Source: CAXTSE01 sp964246985
GTDB lineage: Bacteria > Actinomycetota > Actinomycetes > Actinomycetales > Microbacteriaceae
Assembly (NCBI GenBank): GCA_964246985.1
Contig: CAXTSE010000015.1
Coordinates: 10,341 to 74,340 of the forward strand
Length of the DNA: 64,000 nt
Direction of reading: 5' to 3'
This document shows positions 1 to 8,463 of the stretch, piece after piece; positions within the stretch are counted from its first letter, which is position 1; each line of letters starts with the position of its first letter. The position numbers were made by a program, and so were the translations under genes. The notes under the pieces are model-generated. The model had not been told where the DNA came from and did not search any database. It saw only the letters and a list, made by a program, of their open reading frames with translations.

Positions 1-269
1 GGAACCTCTCCGCCTACCTGCGGCAGGAGGGCACCCTGCGCGCGGAGGTCGAGGCGCGCCAGTCCTGGGTGATGAACGCCGCCCGCCTCGGGGTGGCCGC
101 GCCGTGGATCGTGCTGGTGCTGCTCGCCTCGCGTCCCGTGGCGGCCGCCGCGTACAACTCGCCGCCGGGCCTGGCACTGATCGGCATCGGTGCCGTCGTC
201 TCGGTCGGCGCCTACCGGGTGATCGTCGCGCTCGGCCGCCTGCCCGACGAGCGGCGGTGGTTCGCGTGA
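1..269 (+). CDS. tadB: TadB-like type II secretion F family protein (5' truncated)
   Basis: Only the last 88 residues are present; the reading frame is open from base 3. The visible part has a basic/acidic linker (EVEARQSWV), then two hydrophobic segments (VAAPWIVLVLLAS and LALIGIGAVVSVGAYRVIVAL), the usual C-terminal layout of TadB-type GspF proteins, which form the inner-membrane platform of Tad/Flp pili. The stop overlaps the GTG start of the next F-family gene (GTGA), the normal tadB-tadC arrangement. The family is clear from context; the true start lies outside the window. Confidence 0.85.
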   Translation, partial: NLSAYLRQEGTLRAEVEARQSWVMNAARLGVAAPWIVLVLLASRPVAAAAYNSPPGLALIGIGAVVSVGAYRVIVALGRLPDERRWFA

Positions 270-1204
270 CGTCTGCCCAGCTGCTGGCCGTGCCGATCGG
301 GCTGGCCCTCGGCCTCGGGCTGTGGACCCTTCTCGCGCTGATGCCACGGGTGGGCGCATCCCCGCTGGCCAGCCGCATCGCTCCCTACATCACCGACGTC
401 TCGAGCGCGGCACGCGCCGTCGCCGACCGACGCCCTGCCGAGCCGGGGGTGCTGCTGACGGGACTCGCCTCACCGACCCTGCTTCGCATCCGCGCGCTCG
501 TCGCCAGCGTGCTGGGCGGCGACGAGGGGGTGGCGCGGCGGCTGCGTCAGGCTGGGTCCACGGCGACCGTCGAGTCGTTCCGCGCGCGGCAGCTGCTCGC
601 GGCCGCTGCGGGAACGGCGGCGGGGATCGCCGGGGCAGCCGCCCTCGGTCGCGCCGCCGCACTGCCCCCGGCTGTCGTCGTCGGGGTCGTTCTGGTGTGT
701 GCGACCGCCGGGCTCCTCGCTCCGGAGCAGGCGCTCGCCCGTGCGGCGCGATCGCGGCAGGCGCGCATCGCGGCGGAGCTGCCGACGGTGCTCGAGTTCC
801 TGGCTCTGTCGATGTCGGCGGGGGAGGGGGTGCGCGACGCCCTCCGTCGCGTCGCCGCAACCGGCAATGGCGAGCTGGCGCGCGAGCTCGGCCGCGTGGT
901 CGGCGAGGTGCACACGGGCGTACCTCTGGCAGACGCCCTCTCGCGGTGCGCCGCCCTACTCGGACTTCCCGCCCTGACCCGCACCGTCGATCAGCTCCTG
1001 GCCGCCCTCGACCGCGGGACGCCGCTGGTCGAGGTGTTCCGCGCGCAGGCGCAGGACGCCCGAGACGACACGAAGCGCCAGCTGCTCGAGGCCGCCGGCC
1101 GCAAGGAGGTCGCCATGATGGTGCCGCTGGTGTTCCTCATCCTCCCGGTGACGATCGCCTTCGCGATCTTTCCTGGCATCCTGGTGCTGCAGCTCGGCTT
1201 CTGA
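266..1204 (+). CDS. tadC: TadC-like type II secretion system F family protein
   Basis: 312 residues from a GTG that overlaps the tadB stop. It has an N-terminal membrane helix (LLAVPIGLALGLGLWTLLAL), two further helices near residues 110-150, a cytoplasmic GspF-like domain (LPTVLEFLALSMSAGEG) and a C-terminal helix (LVFLILPVTIAFAIFPGIL). Such proteins pair with TadB as the platform on which the TadA ATPase drives pilus assembly. An ATG-initiated reading frame opens further upstream at 104 but runs through tadB, so the GTG at 266 is preferred. The pilin genes that normally follow directly are 6.2 kb away. Confidence 0.85.
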   Translation: MTSAQLLAVPIGLALGLGLWTLLALMPRVGASPLASRIAPYITDVSSAARAVADRRPAEPGVLLTGLASPTLLRIRALVASVLGGDEGVARRLRQAGSTATVESFRARQLLAAAAGTAAGIAGAAALGRAAALPPAVVVGVVLVCATAGLLAPEQALARAARSRQARIAAELPTVLEFLALSMSAGEGVRDALRRVAATGNGELARELGRVVGEVHTGVPLADALSRCAALLGLPALTRTVDQLLAALDRGTPLVEVFRAQAQDARDDTKRQLLEAAGRKEVAMMVPLVFLILPVTIAFAIFPGILVLQLGF

Positions 1205-1477
1205 GACCGGCCGACGGAGTAGGAGCGCCGATGCTGCTCGGCTAATGGCCCCCGCCCGCGTGCCCAGCCCGGCCAGGACCTCTGCCGAGGCCATGCCCAC
1301 GTCGCTGATCGGGCGGACGCAGACCCCAGTTCGGCGGGACCTGTACCAGAACGACCGAGACTGCCATCATTAGCTCGCTCGTTCTTCCTGCCCGAGCTGG
1401 CCCCGTGCCGGGGACGACCTTGCGACGATACGGAGGCACCCCGTGGCTGGCGATCGGACGAGTGGGTGTGCGTCAGC
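1205..1477. other. Intergenic stretch between tadC and the secreted repeat protein
   Basis: About 270 bases without a credible gene. A GGAGG at 1432-1436 lies too far (about 40 nt) from the ATG at 1478 to be its ribosome-binding site, and no clean promoter or terminator hairpin was found. It marks the point where the Tad locus is interrupted. Confidence 0.4.
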
Positions 1478-3190
1478 ATGACCACGAAGCTGCGGGGCGT
1501 GATTCTGCTGGTCATCGCCCTCCTCTTCGTCGGGGTGACCCCCACGGCTGCGCTCGCTGCCCCCGCCGACACGGTGTCCGGCGCCGTGTCGCTGGGAGCA
1601 TCGAACATGTCACCGGTCCGCGCCGAGGCGGGCGATGTGCTCGTCATCGCGGTCCGCTTTCCTGGCGGCGTCGAGATCGGCCGAAGCCTCGTGGGTTCGA
1701 ACGGCGAGTTCAGCATCGCAGCGTCCGGAAGCGTTTCGCTGCATTTCTTCTACCTGGGCGACGGCGACTACCTGTCGGAGACCTGGGGTTCTCCATCGAC
1801 CGGGGTGCCCTACTTCCATTTCATCGCAGCCGGGTATGACATCGGCGGTCACGTCGACATGGACATCGCAGGTCGCGCCGCAGCGGCGGGCCAGGTCAGC
1901 GTCCGCGCGATCTGGTACGGGTCGAGTCGACAGACGACCACCGACGCTGACGGGAACTACGACTTCGGTGCAGTCGAGCCGGGTCCATATCAGCTGGTGT
2001 TCGAGGTGCCCGGCGATGCGAGCTATCCGCAATGGCAATATGACGGAACGTCGGCAGGTGGTCGAGTGAAGGACCCCTGGACTTTCTCGTTGGACCGGGA
2101 TCGCACCGACCTCGACGTCGTGATCGGCATCGGGCCCTCGATAGCAGGATCAATTCGCGACAGCCGGGGCAACCCCGTACCCGGCATCGACGTGACGGCG
2201 AGCGGCAGTCAGCCCGACGGTCAGGCATTCGTGCGCTTCTCGACGAAGACCGATCAGAACGGCCACTACGTCGTCCGATCTCTCGACCCCTCATTCCGCT
2301 ACGTCGTCAACTGGGGCGAGGCCGCCCCGTGGGCATACGGCCGCTGGCCCGGCGGCAACCTGTTCCTCTGCTGCGAATTCATCGCACCGTCGGGAACGCT
2401 CACGGGGTACGACGGCGTCGCCTTACGCGGCGGACGTATCGAGGGCGGCACGGGGACAAACGGACCAGGCGACGGTTATCACCTCCTCGTGCGCTATCGC
2501 CCGAGCGCGGCCGTCTCCTGGACTGCGCCCGCATCCTCCGATTACGTCGGGCCCGGCTCCGCATTCACGATCGACGACCTTCCGCCCGGTGAGTACATGA
2601 TCGGGCTGGCGACCGGCGTGAATCAGGGGCAAGCTGCCTGGCTCCCCGCCTTCAGCCTGGCTGAGGGGGCAGTCGTCACCCGGAACTTCTTTTCGGCGCA
2701 ATGGAAAGCCTGGGGCGCCACCGAGGTGTACCGATTCTGGAGTTCGACCAAGCGATCGCACTTCTTCACGTCGAGCGCTGACGAGCGCGACTATGTCATT
2801 GCAAACTACCCGGACGAGGTCTGGAACTACGAGGGGGTGGCGTTCAACGCTGTATCGGCGGGAGCGCGGGGAGGTATCGCGGTCTATCGGTTCTGGAGCG
2901 ACACGTACGGCGGTCACTTCTATACAACGAATGAATCCGAACGTGATTCGGTGATCGCCAGGTACGACGACAGGGTCTGGCGGTACGAAGGAATCGCGTT
3001 CTACGCATATCCGTCCGGTTCCGACCTCGGCGAGAGGACCGTGAGCCGATTCTGGAGTCCGACATTCGGGCATCACTTCTATTCGGCGGACGCGGCTGAG
3101 ACCGCCCAGGTGAAGCGTATCTATCCGCCCTCGGTGTGGACGCATGAGGGTGCGGTTTTCGAGGTGCCTCTCTCGCTGGCAGGGGAGTGA
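1478..3190 (+). CDS. Secreted protein with transthyretin-like domains and three DUF5648-type repeats
   Basis: 570 residues. There is a signal peptide (MTTKLRGVILLVIALLF, cleavage likely after ALA near residue 30). Two carboxypeptidase-regulatory-like beta-sandwich segments follow (TTTDADGNYDFG; GSIRDSRGNPVPGIDV with TKTDQNGHYVV). The C-terminus has three repeats of about 48 residues of the form YRFWS-x3-6-HF(Y/F)T...E...V...Y...VW.YEG.AF, starting near 2728, 2881 and 3043, matching DUF5648 (PF18885). That repeat is found in extracellular actinobacterial proteins and has no established function. No sorting signal or anchor is visible, so it is probably released. Codon use (more TAT, GCA, AAT) looks less GC-biased than the neighbours, suggesting transfer. 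GTG at 1466 is an alternative start. Confidence 0.75.
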   Translation: MTTKLRGVILLVIALLFVGVTPTAALAAPADTVSGAVSLGASNMSPVRAEAGDVLVIAVRFPGGVEIGRSLVGSNGEFSIAASGSVSLHFFYLGDGDYLSETWGSPSTGVPYFHFIAAGYDIGGHVDMDIAGRAAAAGQVSVRAIWYGSSRQTTTDADGNYDFGAVEPGPYQLVFEVPGDASYPQWQYDGTSAGGRVKDPWTFSLDRDRTDLDVVIGIGPSIAGSIRDSRGNPVPGIDVTASGSQPDGQAFVRFSTKTDQNGHYVVRSLDPSFRYVVNWGEAAPWAYGRWPGGNLFLCCEFIAPSGTLTGYDGVALRGGRIEGGTGTNGPGDGYHLLVRYRPSAAVSWTAPASSDYVGPGSAFTIDDLPPGEYMIGLATGVNQGQAAWLPAFSLAEGAVVTRNFFSAQWKAWGATEVYRFWSSTKRSHFFTSSADERDYVIANYPDEVWNYEGVAFNAVSAGARGGIAVYRFWSDTYGGHFYTTNESERDSVIARYDDRVWRYEGIAFYAYPSGSDLGERTVSRFWSPTFGHHFYSADAAETAQVKRIYPPSVWTHEGAVFEVPLSLAGE

Positions 3191-3270
3191 GCGTTGGGCC
3201 GGGGGTACCGCGCGAATCGCGGTGAGTCAACCGGGTGTGAGTTCGCGCACATCCGCCGTAGACAGGGTGC

Positions 3271-3534
3271 ATGCTCCTGATCTTCGGCACCCGTGCCTAC
3301 CAGACCCTGCTCACGCTGGTCATGATGGTCTGCCCGCACTGCCACGTCGATGCCCAGCAGCACGTCACCCAGCTCGCGAACAAGTTCACCCTGTTCTTCC
3401 TGCCGCTCTTCACGGTGTCGACGAAGTACTTCGTCGAGTGCTCGAACTGCGGCGCCGCCACGGCGCTCACCAAACAGCAGGTCGACAACTCCGCCAACTG
3501 GGCGACGACGCACGGCGGATACGTCCAGCCCTAG
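3271..3534 (+). CDS. Small zinc-ribbon protein
   Basis: 87 residues. Two cysteine pairs, CPHC near residue 21 and CSNC near residue 56, form a zinc-ribbon-like site, separated by a hydrophobic stretch (FTLFFLPLFTVSTKYFV). This layout is typical of small actinobacterial proteins annotated as zinc-ribbon domain-containing; the function is unknown. A near-consensus box (TAGACA) ends 6 nt before the ATG, suggesting leaderless expression. Confidence 0.7.
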   Translation: MLLIFGTRAYQTLLTLVMMVCPHCHVDAQQHVTQLANKFTLFFLPLFTVSTKYFVECSNCGAATALTKQQVDNSANWATTHGGYVQP

Positions 3535-3553
3535 CTGAAGACCGACACCGCGG

Positions 3554-4564
3554 TCACGCAGACGCGCCGGCCCCTCTCAGCGCCGTCGCCGCGAACCGGG
3601 CCGCGAGTTCGCCGAATGCCGCCGCCAGCTCCGGCGGATCGACGACCTCCACGTCGACCTCGAATCGCCCGATCGTCGCCGCCATCGACCCCCACGACCA
3701 CGAACCGAGCTCGAGGCTGCAGCGGTCGGGTCCGAGCTCGCGGACCACTCCGTCGCCGGCGAACGGGAGCACATCCTCCGCGGGCGCGTGCAGGATCACC
3801 GTGCCGCGGCAGGCCCATGCGTTCACGTCCGAGCCCTTGAACCGCGCCGACACGAACTCCTCGACGTCTCCGCCCGGCACCTCGCGCGGGGTGAAGCGCG
3901 GTCCGGTCGGGATGGGGGGCGTGATGCGCTCGGCGCTGAAGAGCCGCCAGTCCTCGCGATCGAGGTCCCACGCGAGCAGGAACCAGCGCCCCTGCACCGT
4001 CGCTATGTGGTGCGGCTCCACCCGGCGCGGCGGAGTCAGCACGCCGCCGTCGTCGACGGGTATGCGCCGTGCGTAGTCCATCCGCAGCACCTCCCGTGCG
4101 CGGATGGCCGTCGACAGGGCGATGAGGACGTCGGGGGAGACGGATGCGGGGGCGGCCTCGCCGGGACGGCTCGGGATCGCGGTGATCTGCAGCGCATCGA
4201 GTCGGTGCCGCAGGCGGGAGGGCATGACCTGCCGCATCGTGGTCAGCGCCCGCACCGCGGCCTCGGCGATATCGGCTCCACCGGCGGCGGCGGTCTGCAG
4301 CGCGACCGTCAACGCGATGACCTGGTCGTCGTCGAAGAGCAGTGGCGGCAGCTCGGCCCCGGCGTCGAGGCGGTAGCCGCCGTCCGGCCCCATCGTGGCG
4401 TGGATGCTGTAGCCCATCTCGCGCAGGCGATCGACGTCGCGCCGCACGGTCCGGTGGCTGATCTCGAGTCGCTCCGCGAGCACGGCTCCCGGCCAATCGC
4501 GCCGGGCCTGGAGCAGCGAGAGCAGCCGGAGCAGGCGCGAGGTCGTCGAGACGGCTGCGGTCAT
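3554..4564 (-). CDS. WYL-domain transcriptional regulator
   Basis: 336 residues. An N-terminal winged helix-turn-helix (SRLLRLLSLLQARRDWPG...ISHRTVRRDVDRLREMGY) is followed by a WYL-type sensor domain (GRWFLLAWDLDREDWRLF, with WFL in place of WYL) and a C-terminal extension. The family is known to sense ligands, often nucleic acids or nucleotides. The start is placed at ATG 4564 because a TACCGT box (minus strand, 4571-4576) lies exactly 6 nt upstream; the longer reading frame upstream encodes a low-complexity arginine-rich stretch. The target is unknown. Confidence 0.85.
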   Translation of the reverse strand: MTAAVSTTSRLLRLLSLLQARRDWPGAVLAERLEISHRTVRRDVDRLREMGYSIHATMGPDGGYRLDAGAELPPLLFDDDQVIALTVALQTAAAGGADIAEAAVRALTTMRQVMPSRLRHRLDALQITAIPSRPGEAAPASVSPDVLIALSTAIRAREVLRMDYARRIPVDDGGVLTPPRRVEPHHIATVQGRWFLLAWDLDREDWRLFSAERITPPIPTGPRFTPREVPGGDVEEFVSARFKGSDVNAWACRGTVILHAPAEDVLPFAGDGVVRELGPDRCSLELGSWSWGSMAATIGRFEVDVEVVDPPELAAAFGELAARFAATALRGAGASA

Positions 4565-4623
4565 GCCCACACGGTAATGCCGGTCGAGGACAGCCGCTGT
4601 CCGGGAGGTGTCTGCACAGGGCT

Positions 4624-4656
4624 CCGCCCCGACGCACGGTGATGGCGTCGGGGCGG
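4624..4656 (-). terminator. Hairpin terminator downstream of the MFS gene
   Basis: A perfect 12-bp inverted repeat (CCGCCCCGACGC / GCGTCGGGGCGG) with a 9-nt loop lies 16 nt beyond the stop of the MFS gene at 4672. No T-run follows on the minus strand, as is common for terminators in high-GC actinobacteria. Confidence 0.6.
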
Positions 4657-4671
4657 GCTGGGTCGCGATTC

Positions 4672-6096
4672 CTAGGCGCGGCGCGCGAACCCGGCGACGA
4701 TCGCGGCGACGGCGATGAACGCGGCGGCTCCGAGGAAGAGCCACGAGAAGCCGCCCGTCAGCGCCTCCGGAGCCGACGTCCCCGCCGCCTCGAGAGCGCC
4801 GGTGCGTGCAGCTGCGATCGACGCCAGCACCGCCAGTCCGAGCGCGCCGCCGATCTGCTGGCTTGTGTTGATCAGGCCGCCGGCCAGCCCGGCCTCCCCG
4901 CCATCGACTCCGTCCACGGCCAGCTGCGTCCCCGTGACGAAGGCACCGCCCAGGCCGATGCCGATGAGTACGGTCGGCGCGAGCAGGTGCAGAGCGAAGA
5001 CCGCGTCGGCAGGCGCCGCGGCCAGCCAGCCGAGTCCGCCGACAACCACCAGGAGGGATGCCGTCAGCGTGATGCGTGTGCCGAACCGCGCGACCAGGGT
5101 CGGCGCGAGCCCGGCGGTCACGACGAGCGCCCCGGCGAGAGGCAGCTGTGTCAGGCCGGCGGTCAGCGCGTCGTATCCGAGCACGGACTGCATGTACACC
5201 GAGAGAGCGAAGAACAAGGCGACCATCGCCGCTCCGGTGAGGAGCATCACGATGTTGCCGACCGCGAGCGTGCCGCTGCGGAACACGGCGAGTGGCACGA
5301 GGGGCTGGTCGGTGCGTCGCTCGATGGCGACGAAGGCGATGGCGAGCGCGACAGCCGCGCCGAGCAGCCCGATCGGCAGGGGGTGGGCGAAGCCGACCTG
5401 GGCCACGCTGCTGAAGGCGCCGACCGCGGCGACGAGGGCTCCGGTGATGGTGGCGGCGCCGGGGAGGTCGAGGCGACCAGCGGCGACAGCAGGGTCACGG
5501 CTGAGGAGACGGGGGATCGCGAGGAGCACGATCGCGGCGATCGGCACGTTGACGAAGAACACCGCCTGCCACCCGAGAGCGGCCGTGAGCAGTCCGCCGA
5601 GCAGTACGCCCGCCGCGGACCCGATACCGGCGACGCCGCCCCAGACGCCGAGCGCCTTGGCGCGATCTGCGGCGAGGGGGAAGAGCTGGGTGAGCAGAGC
5701 CAGAGCTGCCGGGGCCAGCAACGCGGCCGACGTGCCCTGCAGGGCTCGAGCCAGGAGGAGCATGCCGCCCGACGACGACAGGCCGGCGAGGACGGAGGCA
5801 GCCGCGAATCCGAATGTTCCGATCAGGAAGAGCCTGCGATGCCCGAACCGGTCGGCCAGGCGGCCGCCCAGCAGGAGCAGCCCGCCGAAGGGCAGGACGT
5901 AGGCGGTGATGACCCAGGCGAGGGCGATGGTGTCGAGGCCGAGCTGGGTGCCGAGCACAGGCAGCGCGATGTTGACGATCGACGCGTCGAGCACCACGAG
6001 GAACTGCGCGAGCGCGAGCACCCCGAGCGCGAGCCAGCGTCGCGTGCTCCGTTGCTCGGTGGTGGTGCGGGTGGGGGATGCGGCGATGGTCGTCAT
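4672..6096 (-). CDS. DHA2-type MFS drug efflux transporter
   Basis: 474 residues, about 14 membrane helices, with the N-terminal LVVLDASIVNIALPVL signature of the EmrB/QacA family. The family exports hydrophobic compounds or cations by proton antiport. The start is the ATG at 6096, with AAAGGA 5-10 nt upstream. It lies downstream of and co-oriented with a TetR gene, and a GAGTGA/TCACTC inverted repeat at 6115-6130 sits in its promoter region, so TetR repression is likely (inference). The substrate cannot be told from sequence. Confidence 0.88.
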   Translation of the reverse strand: MTTIAASPTRTTTEQRSTRRWLALGVLALAQFLVVLDASIVNIALPVLGTQLGLDTIALAWVITAYVLPFGGLLLLGGRLADRFGHRRLFLIGTFGFAAASVLAGLSSSGGMLLLARALQGTSAALLAPAALALLTQLFPLAADRAKALGVWGGVAGIGSAAGVLLGGLLTAALGWQAVFFVNVPIAAIVLLAIPRLLSRDPAVAAGRLDLPGAATITGALVAAVGAFSSVAQVGFAHPLPIGLLGAAVALAIAFVAIERRTDQPLVPLAVFRSGTLAVGNIVMLLTGAAMVALFFALSVYMQSVLGYDALTAGLTQLPLAGALVVTAGLAPTLVARFGTRITLTASLLVVVGGLGWLAAAPADAVFALHLLAPTVLIGIGLGGAFVTGTQLAVDGVDGGEAGLAGGLINTSQQIGGALGLAVLASIAAARTGALEAAGTSAPEALTGGFSWLFLGAAAFIAVAAIVAGFARRA

Positions 6097-6114
6097 CGAA
6101 TTCCTTTCGGTTAA

Positions 6115-6130
6115 GAGTGAACAGTCACTC
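6115..6130. promoter_or_regulatory. Candidate TetR operator in front of the MFS pump
   Basis: Perfect inverted repeat GAGTGA-ACAG-TCACTC, 19 nt upstream of the MFS start. The half-site ACAGTCACTC recurs in the TetR gene's own promoter (6719-6740), supporting one regulator for both sites. Confidence 0.65.
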
Positions 6131-6171
6131 ACTACTCAGGGCATGGCAACGGCGATTCCGCTGCCAGGTGG

Positions 6172-6717
6172 TCAGGGGTGGGTGATCCCAGCGGCCAGGA
6201 GCTTCGCCCACGGTTCGGGCACGTCCTCGATGCCCACCGTGACGATGAGGTGGCACAGCTGGCCGTAGGCGATGAAGCGCTGGACGGCCTCGTCGTCGGC
6301 GCGGGACCGCGACTTCGCGTAGGAGGTCACCGAGGCGAGACCGGCCCGGAGGGCCGCGCGGACCTCGGGGATCTCGGCGACCGACTGCGCGTGCACCTGG
6401 AGCAGCAGCAGGCTGCGATCACCGATCAGGTGGGCATAGGCGTCGCCCATGGCGTCGAGCACGGCACCCGGCGTCTGATTCTCGGCCTCGTCGGCGCCGG
6501 ACTCGAGGGCGGCGAGGATCTGCCCAAAGCAGTCATCGAGGGCGGCGACGAAGAGCTGCTCCTTCGACGGGAAGAGCTTGAACACGTACGCGGGGGAGAT
6601 GCGGGCGTCGCGGGCGACGTCGGCGATGGTCGTGCCGTGGAAGCCACCCCGCGCGAACTCGCGAACGGCGCTCGCCGCGACGAGCGGCTTGCGGACTTCT
6701 GCGGTGGAGAGTGGCAT
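6172..6717 (-). CDS. TetR/AcrR-family repressor of the adjacent MFS pump
   Basis: 181 residues. N-terminal TetR helix-turn-helix (FHGTTIADVARDARISPAYVFKLFPSKEQLF), then an all-helical ligand-binding domain. The gene precedes the MFS transporter on the same strand with a 75-nt gap. A palindromic site overlaps the region just upstream of its start, consistent with autoregulation. The ligand is presumably a pump substrate (inference). Confidence 0.88.
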   Translation of the reverse strand: MPLSTAEVRKPLVAASAVREFARGGFHGTTIADVARDARISPAYVFKLFPSKEQLFVAALDDCFGQILAALESGADEAENQTPGAVLDAMGDAYAHLIGDRSLLLLQVHAQSVAEIPEVRAALRAGLASVTSYAKSRSRADDEAVQRFIAYGQLCHLIVTVGIEDVPEPWAKLLAAGITHP

Positions 6718-6718
6718 G

Positions 6719-6740
6719 AGAGTGACTGTACACTCACTCT
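6719..6740. promoter_or_regulatory. Candidate TetR autoregulatory operator
   Basis: AGAGTGA (6719-6725) and TCACTCT (6734-6740) flank a TGTACA core. The site abuts the ATG of the TetR gene at 6717 and overlaps a minus-strand TAGAGT box that could be its -10. Confidence 0.65.
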
Positions 6741-6783
6741 ACCTTCGCCGCAACGTCACGGCTCGTCGGGTTAGCCTGGCGAC

Positions 6784-7386
6784 GTGACTCCCGAGCGCGC
6801 GGCAGAGCTGCTGGCGGTGTCGGCGGATGCGATGCCCGCCGAGATCCAGCGGGCCTTCACGCGCGCGGCGCGATCCGCGCATCCGGACCTGTTCGTCGAT
6901 GACGACGACGCGACGCGGGCGGCGCGAGCGGCCGAGTTCGCGAGCCTCGCCGAGGCCCGCGATCTCCTCGTCGCGCGAGCTCGGGCGCGGGCCGCTGCGG
7001 CCTCGACCGGATACCGCCCTCCCGATGCGCGGCCCACCATCCCGCCGCCGCCCGGACCGTATCTGATGGGGGCGTGGATCGGGCTGCTGGTGCTGGCGGC
7101 GTTCCTCTCGATCTATGCGGCGCCGCATCCGTTCACCGTGGCCGAGCCGCTGGCGCGCTGGCTGATCTTCGGGACGGCGCTCGTCGCCTTCGGCCGCACC
7201 GGGTTGCGGCCGCTGCTCGTCGTGGCGATCGTGGCGCTCCTCGCGACGGTCGTCAACACGATCGTCCTCACCACTCTCGGGGGGCTGCTCGCCCTGCTCG
7301 CGGTGCTGGTGCCCGTGCTCGGGCTGGTGCAGGCGGGTCTCGCCATGGAGCGGCGTCGCCTGCGCGCGATGACTGTGGAGAACTAG
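6784..7386 (+). CDS. J-domain membrane protein
   Basis: 200 residues. Residues 1-65 resemble a DnaJ J-domain: helices around the invariant HPD (His33-Pro34-Asp35) within AARSAHPDLF. The rest is a proline-rich linker and about four membrane helices (GLLVLAAFLSIYAA; LIFGTALVAFG; LLVVAIVALLATVV; LLALLAVLVPVLGLVQAG). The HPD suggests it recruits DnaK to the membrane, but the client is unknown. GTG start; TAGCCT ends exactly 6 nt upstream (6772-6777), indicating a leaderless mRNA. Confidence 0.7.
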   Translation: MTPERAAELLAVSADAMPAEIQRAFTRAARSAHPDLFVDDDDATRAARAAEFASLAEARDLLVARARARAAAASTGYRPPDARPTIPPPPGPYLMGAWIGLLVLAAFLSIYAAPHPFTVAEPLARWLIFGTALVAFGRTGLRPLLVVAIVALLATVVNTIVLTTLGGLLALLAVLVPVLGLVQAGLAMERRRLRAMTVEN

Positions 7387-7421
7387 CGCGGGTCCGACCG
7401 CCGTCGTCGCATGATGCCTGC

Positions 7422-7598
7422 ATGCGCACGCTCGCCCTCCGCTTCCGCTCACTGGCTCGCGAGGAGCGCGGCGACGTCCCCGGCTGGGTGCTCATCACGC
7501 TCATGACCGCCGGTCTGGTGATCGTCATCTGGGGTCTCGCCGGTCCGGCGCTCAGCGACATCTTCGCCAACGCCATCGCCAAGGTGTCCGGACTGTAG
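7422..7598 (+). CDS. Flp-type pilin-like small membrane protein
   Basis: 58 residues: a basic N-terminus (RTLALRFRSLAREERGD), one hydrophobic helix (GWVLITLMTAGLVIVIWGLAG) and a short amphipathic tail. Size and position just before two TadE genes match the Flp/DUF4244-type pilin of actinobacterial Tad loci. The canonical Glu at +5 after the processing glycine is absent, so processing by the prepilin peptidase is uncertain. Confidence 0.6.
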   Translation: MRTLALRFRSLAREERGDVPGWVLITLMTAGLVIVIWGLAGPALSDIFANAIAKVSGL

Positions 7599-7610
7599 CG
7601 GGGTCGGCGG

Positions 7611-7997
7611 ATGCAGCGCGTGCGTGACGATGACGGGTCCGCGGTCGCGGAGTTCACCATGGTCGGCGCCCTTCTCACGATCCTGACGCTCGCGGTCATC
7701 CAGCTCGGGCTCGCTCTTCTGGTGCGCACCACCGTGCTGGATGCGGCGGCCGAGGGCGCGCGATATGGTGCGCTGGCAGACAACGCCGCCATCGACGGCG
7801 TGGCGCGGACGACCGAGCTGATCCGCACCGCCATCGGCGCCGACTACGCCCGCGATGTCACAGCGTCGACCTCCAGCTCGGCGGGGCACCCGATGCTGAC
7901 CGTCACCGTGCGCACCACGCTGCCCGCCATCGGACTGCTCGGCATCGGAGACGGGCTGGAGGTGTCGGGACATGCGGCCATCGAGAAGCTCGACTAG
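7611..7997 (+). CDS. TadE-family pseudopilin
   Basis: 128 residues. The N-terminal DDGSAVAEF contains a prepilin-peptidase-like site (Gly9, then Glu at +5), followed by a hydrophobic helix (MVGALLTILTLAVIQLGLALLV) and a TadE-type ectodomain start (LDAAAEGARYGAL). It is a minor pilin of the Tad apparatus. Its end overlaps the next gene by 26 nt, so the two are probably co-translated. Confidence 0.82.
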   Translation: MQRVRDDDGSAVAEFTMVGALLTILTLAVIQLGLALLVRTTVLDAAAEGARYGALADNAAIDGVARTTELIRTAIGADYARDVTASTSSSAGHPMLTVTVRTTLPAIGLLGIGDGLEVSGHAAIEKLD

Positions 7998-8463
7998 TGC
8001 CGCCGCCGGGCGGAGACTCGCACGGCGGCTTGCGGGCGACCACGGCTCGGCATCGCTCGAGTTCCTCACCACCGGACTCCTTCTGCTCGTCCCGACGGTC
8101 TACCTCGTCGTCGCACTCTCCGCACTCCAGGGGGCGTCCCTCGCCGTCGACGGCGCCGCGCGGCAGGCGACTCGGGTGTTCGTGCAGGCCGAGTCGCTGA
8201 GCGCCGCCGAAGCGGCCGCGGCGCGGGCGGTCGAGATCACGCTCGCCGACTACGGTCTCGACGGAGCCGCCACCTCGGTCGACATCTCGTGCCGTCCGGT
8301 GTCGGGTGCGTGTCTGACGCGGCAGGGCTTCGTGACGGTCTCGGTCGAGGTGAAGGTGCCGCTTCCGCTCATGCCGCCCGTGCTCGCGCTCGATCTGCCG
8401 GCGGGAGTGTCGATGGGCGCGTCGGCGACCGAGCAGGTGTCGCGCTTCTGGGGCTCGAGATGA
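7972..8463 (+). CDS. TadE/TadF-like pseudopilin
   Basis: 163 residues. Gly-Ser-Ala-Ser-Leu-Glu-Phe (GSASLEF) is again a prepilin-like processing site with Glu at +5, followed by a helix (TTGLLLLVPTVYLVVALSAL) and an extracellular domain with two cysteines (SCRPVSGACL). It overlaps both flanking tad genes. Confidence 0.78.
   Translation: MRPSRSSTSAAAGRRLARRLAGDHGSASLEFLTTGLLLLVPTVYLVVALSALQGASLAVDGAARQATRVFVQAESLSAAEAAAARAVEITLADYGLDGAATSVDISCRPVSGACLTRQGFVTVSVEVKVPLPLMPPVLALDLPAGVSMGASATEQVSRFWGSR

Noticed and set aside
69..269. Separate 66-residue protein starting at 69
   Set aside because: The frame is open to the window edge and reads as the C-terminus of TadB; the Met is internal.
4639..6114. 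A long plus-strand frame opposite the MFS gene at 4672-6096
   Set aside because: Composition is dominated by Arg, Glu, Gly and Asp, as expected for the complement of a membrane-protein gene; no motif was found.
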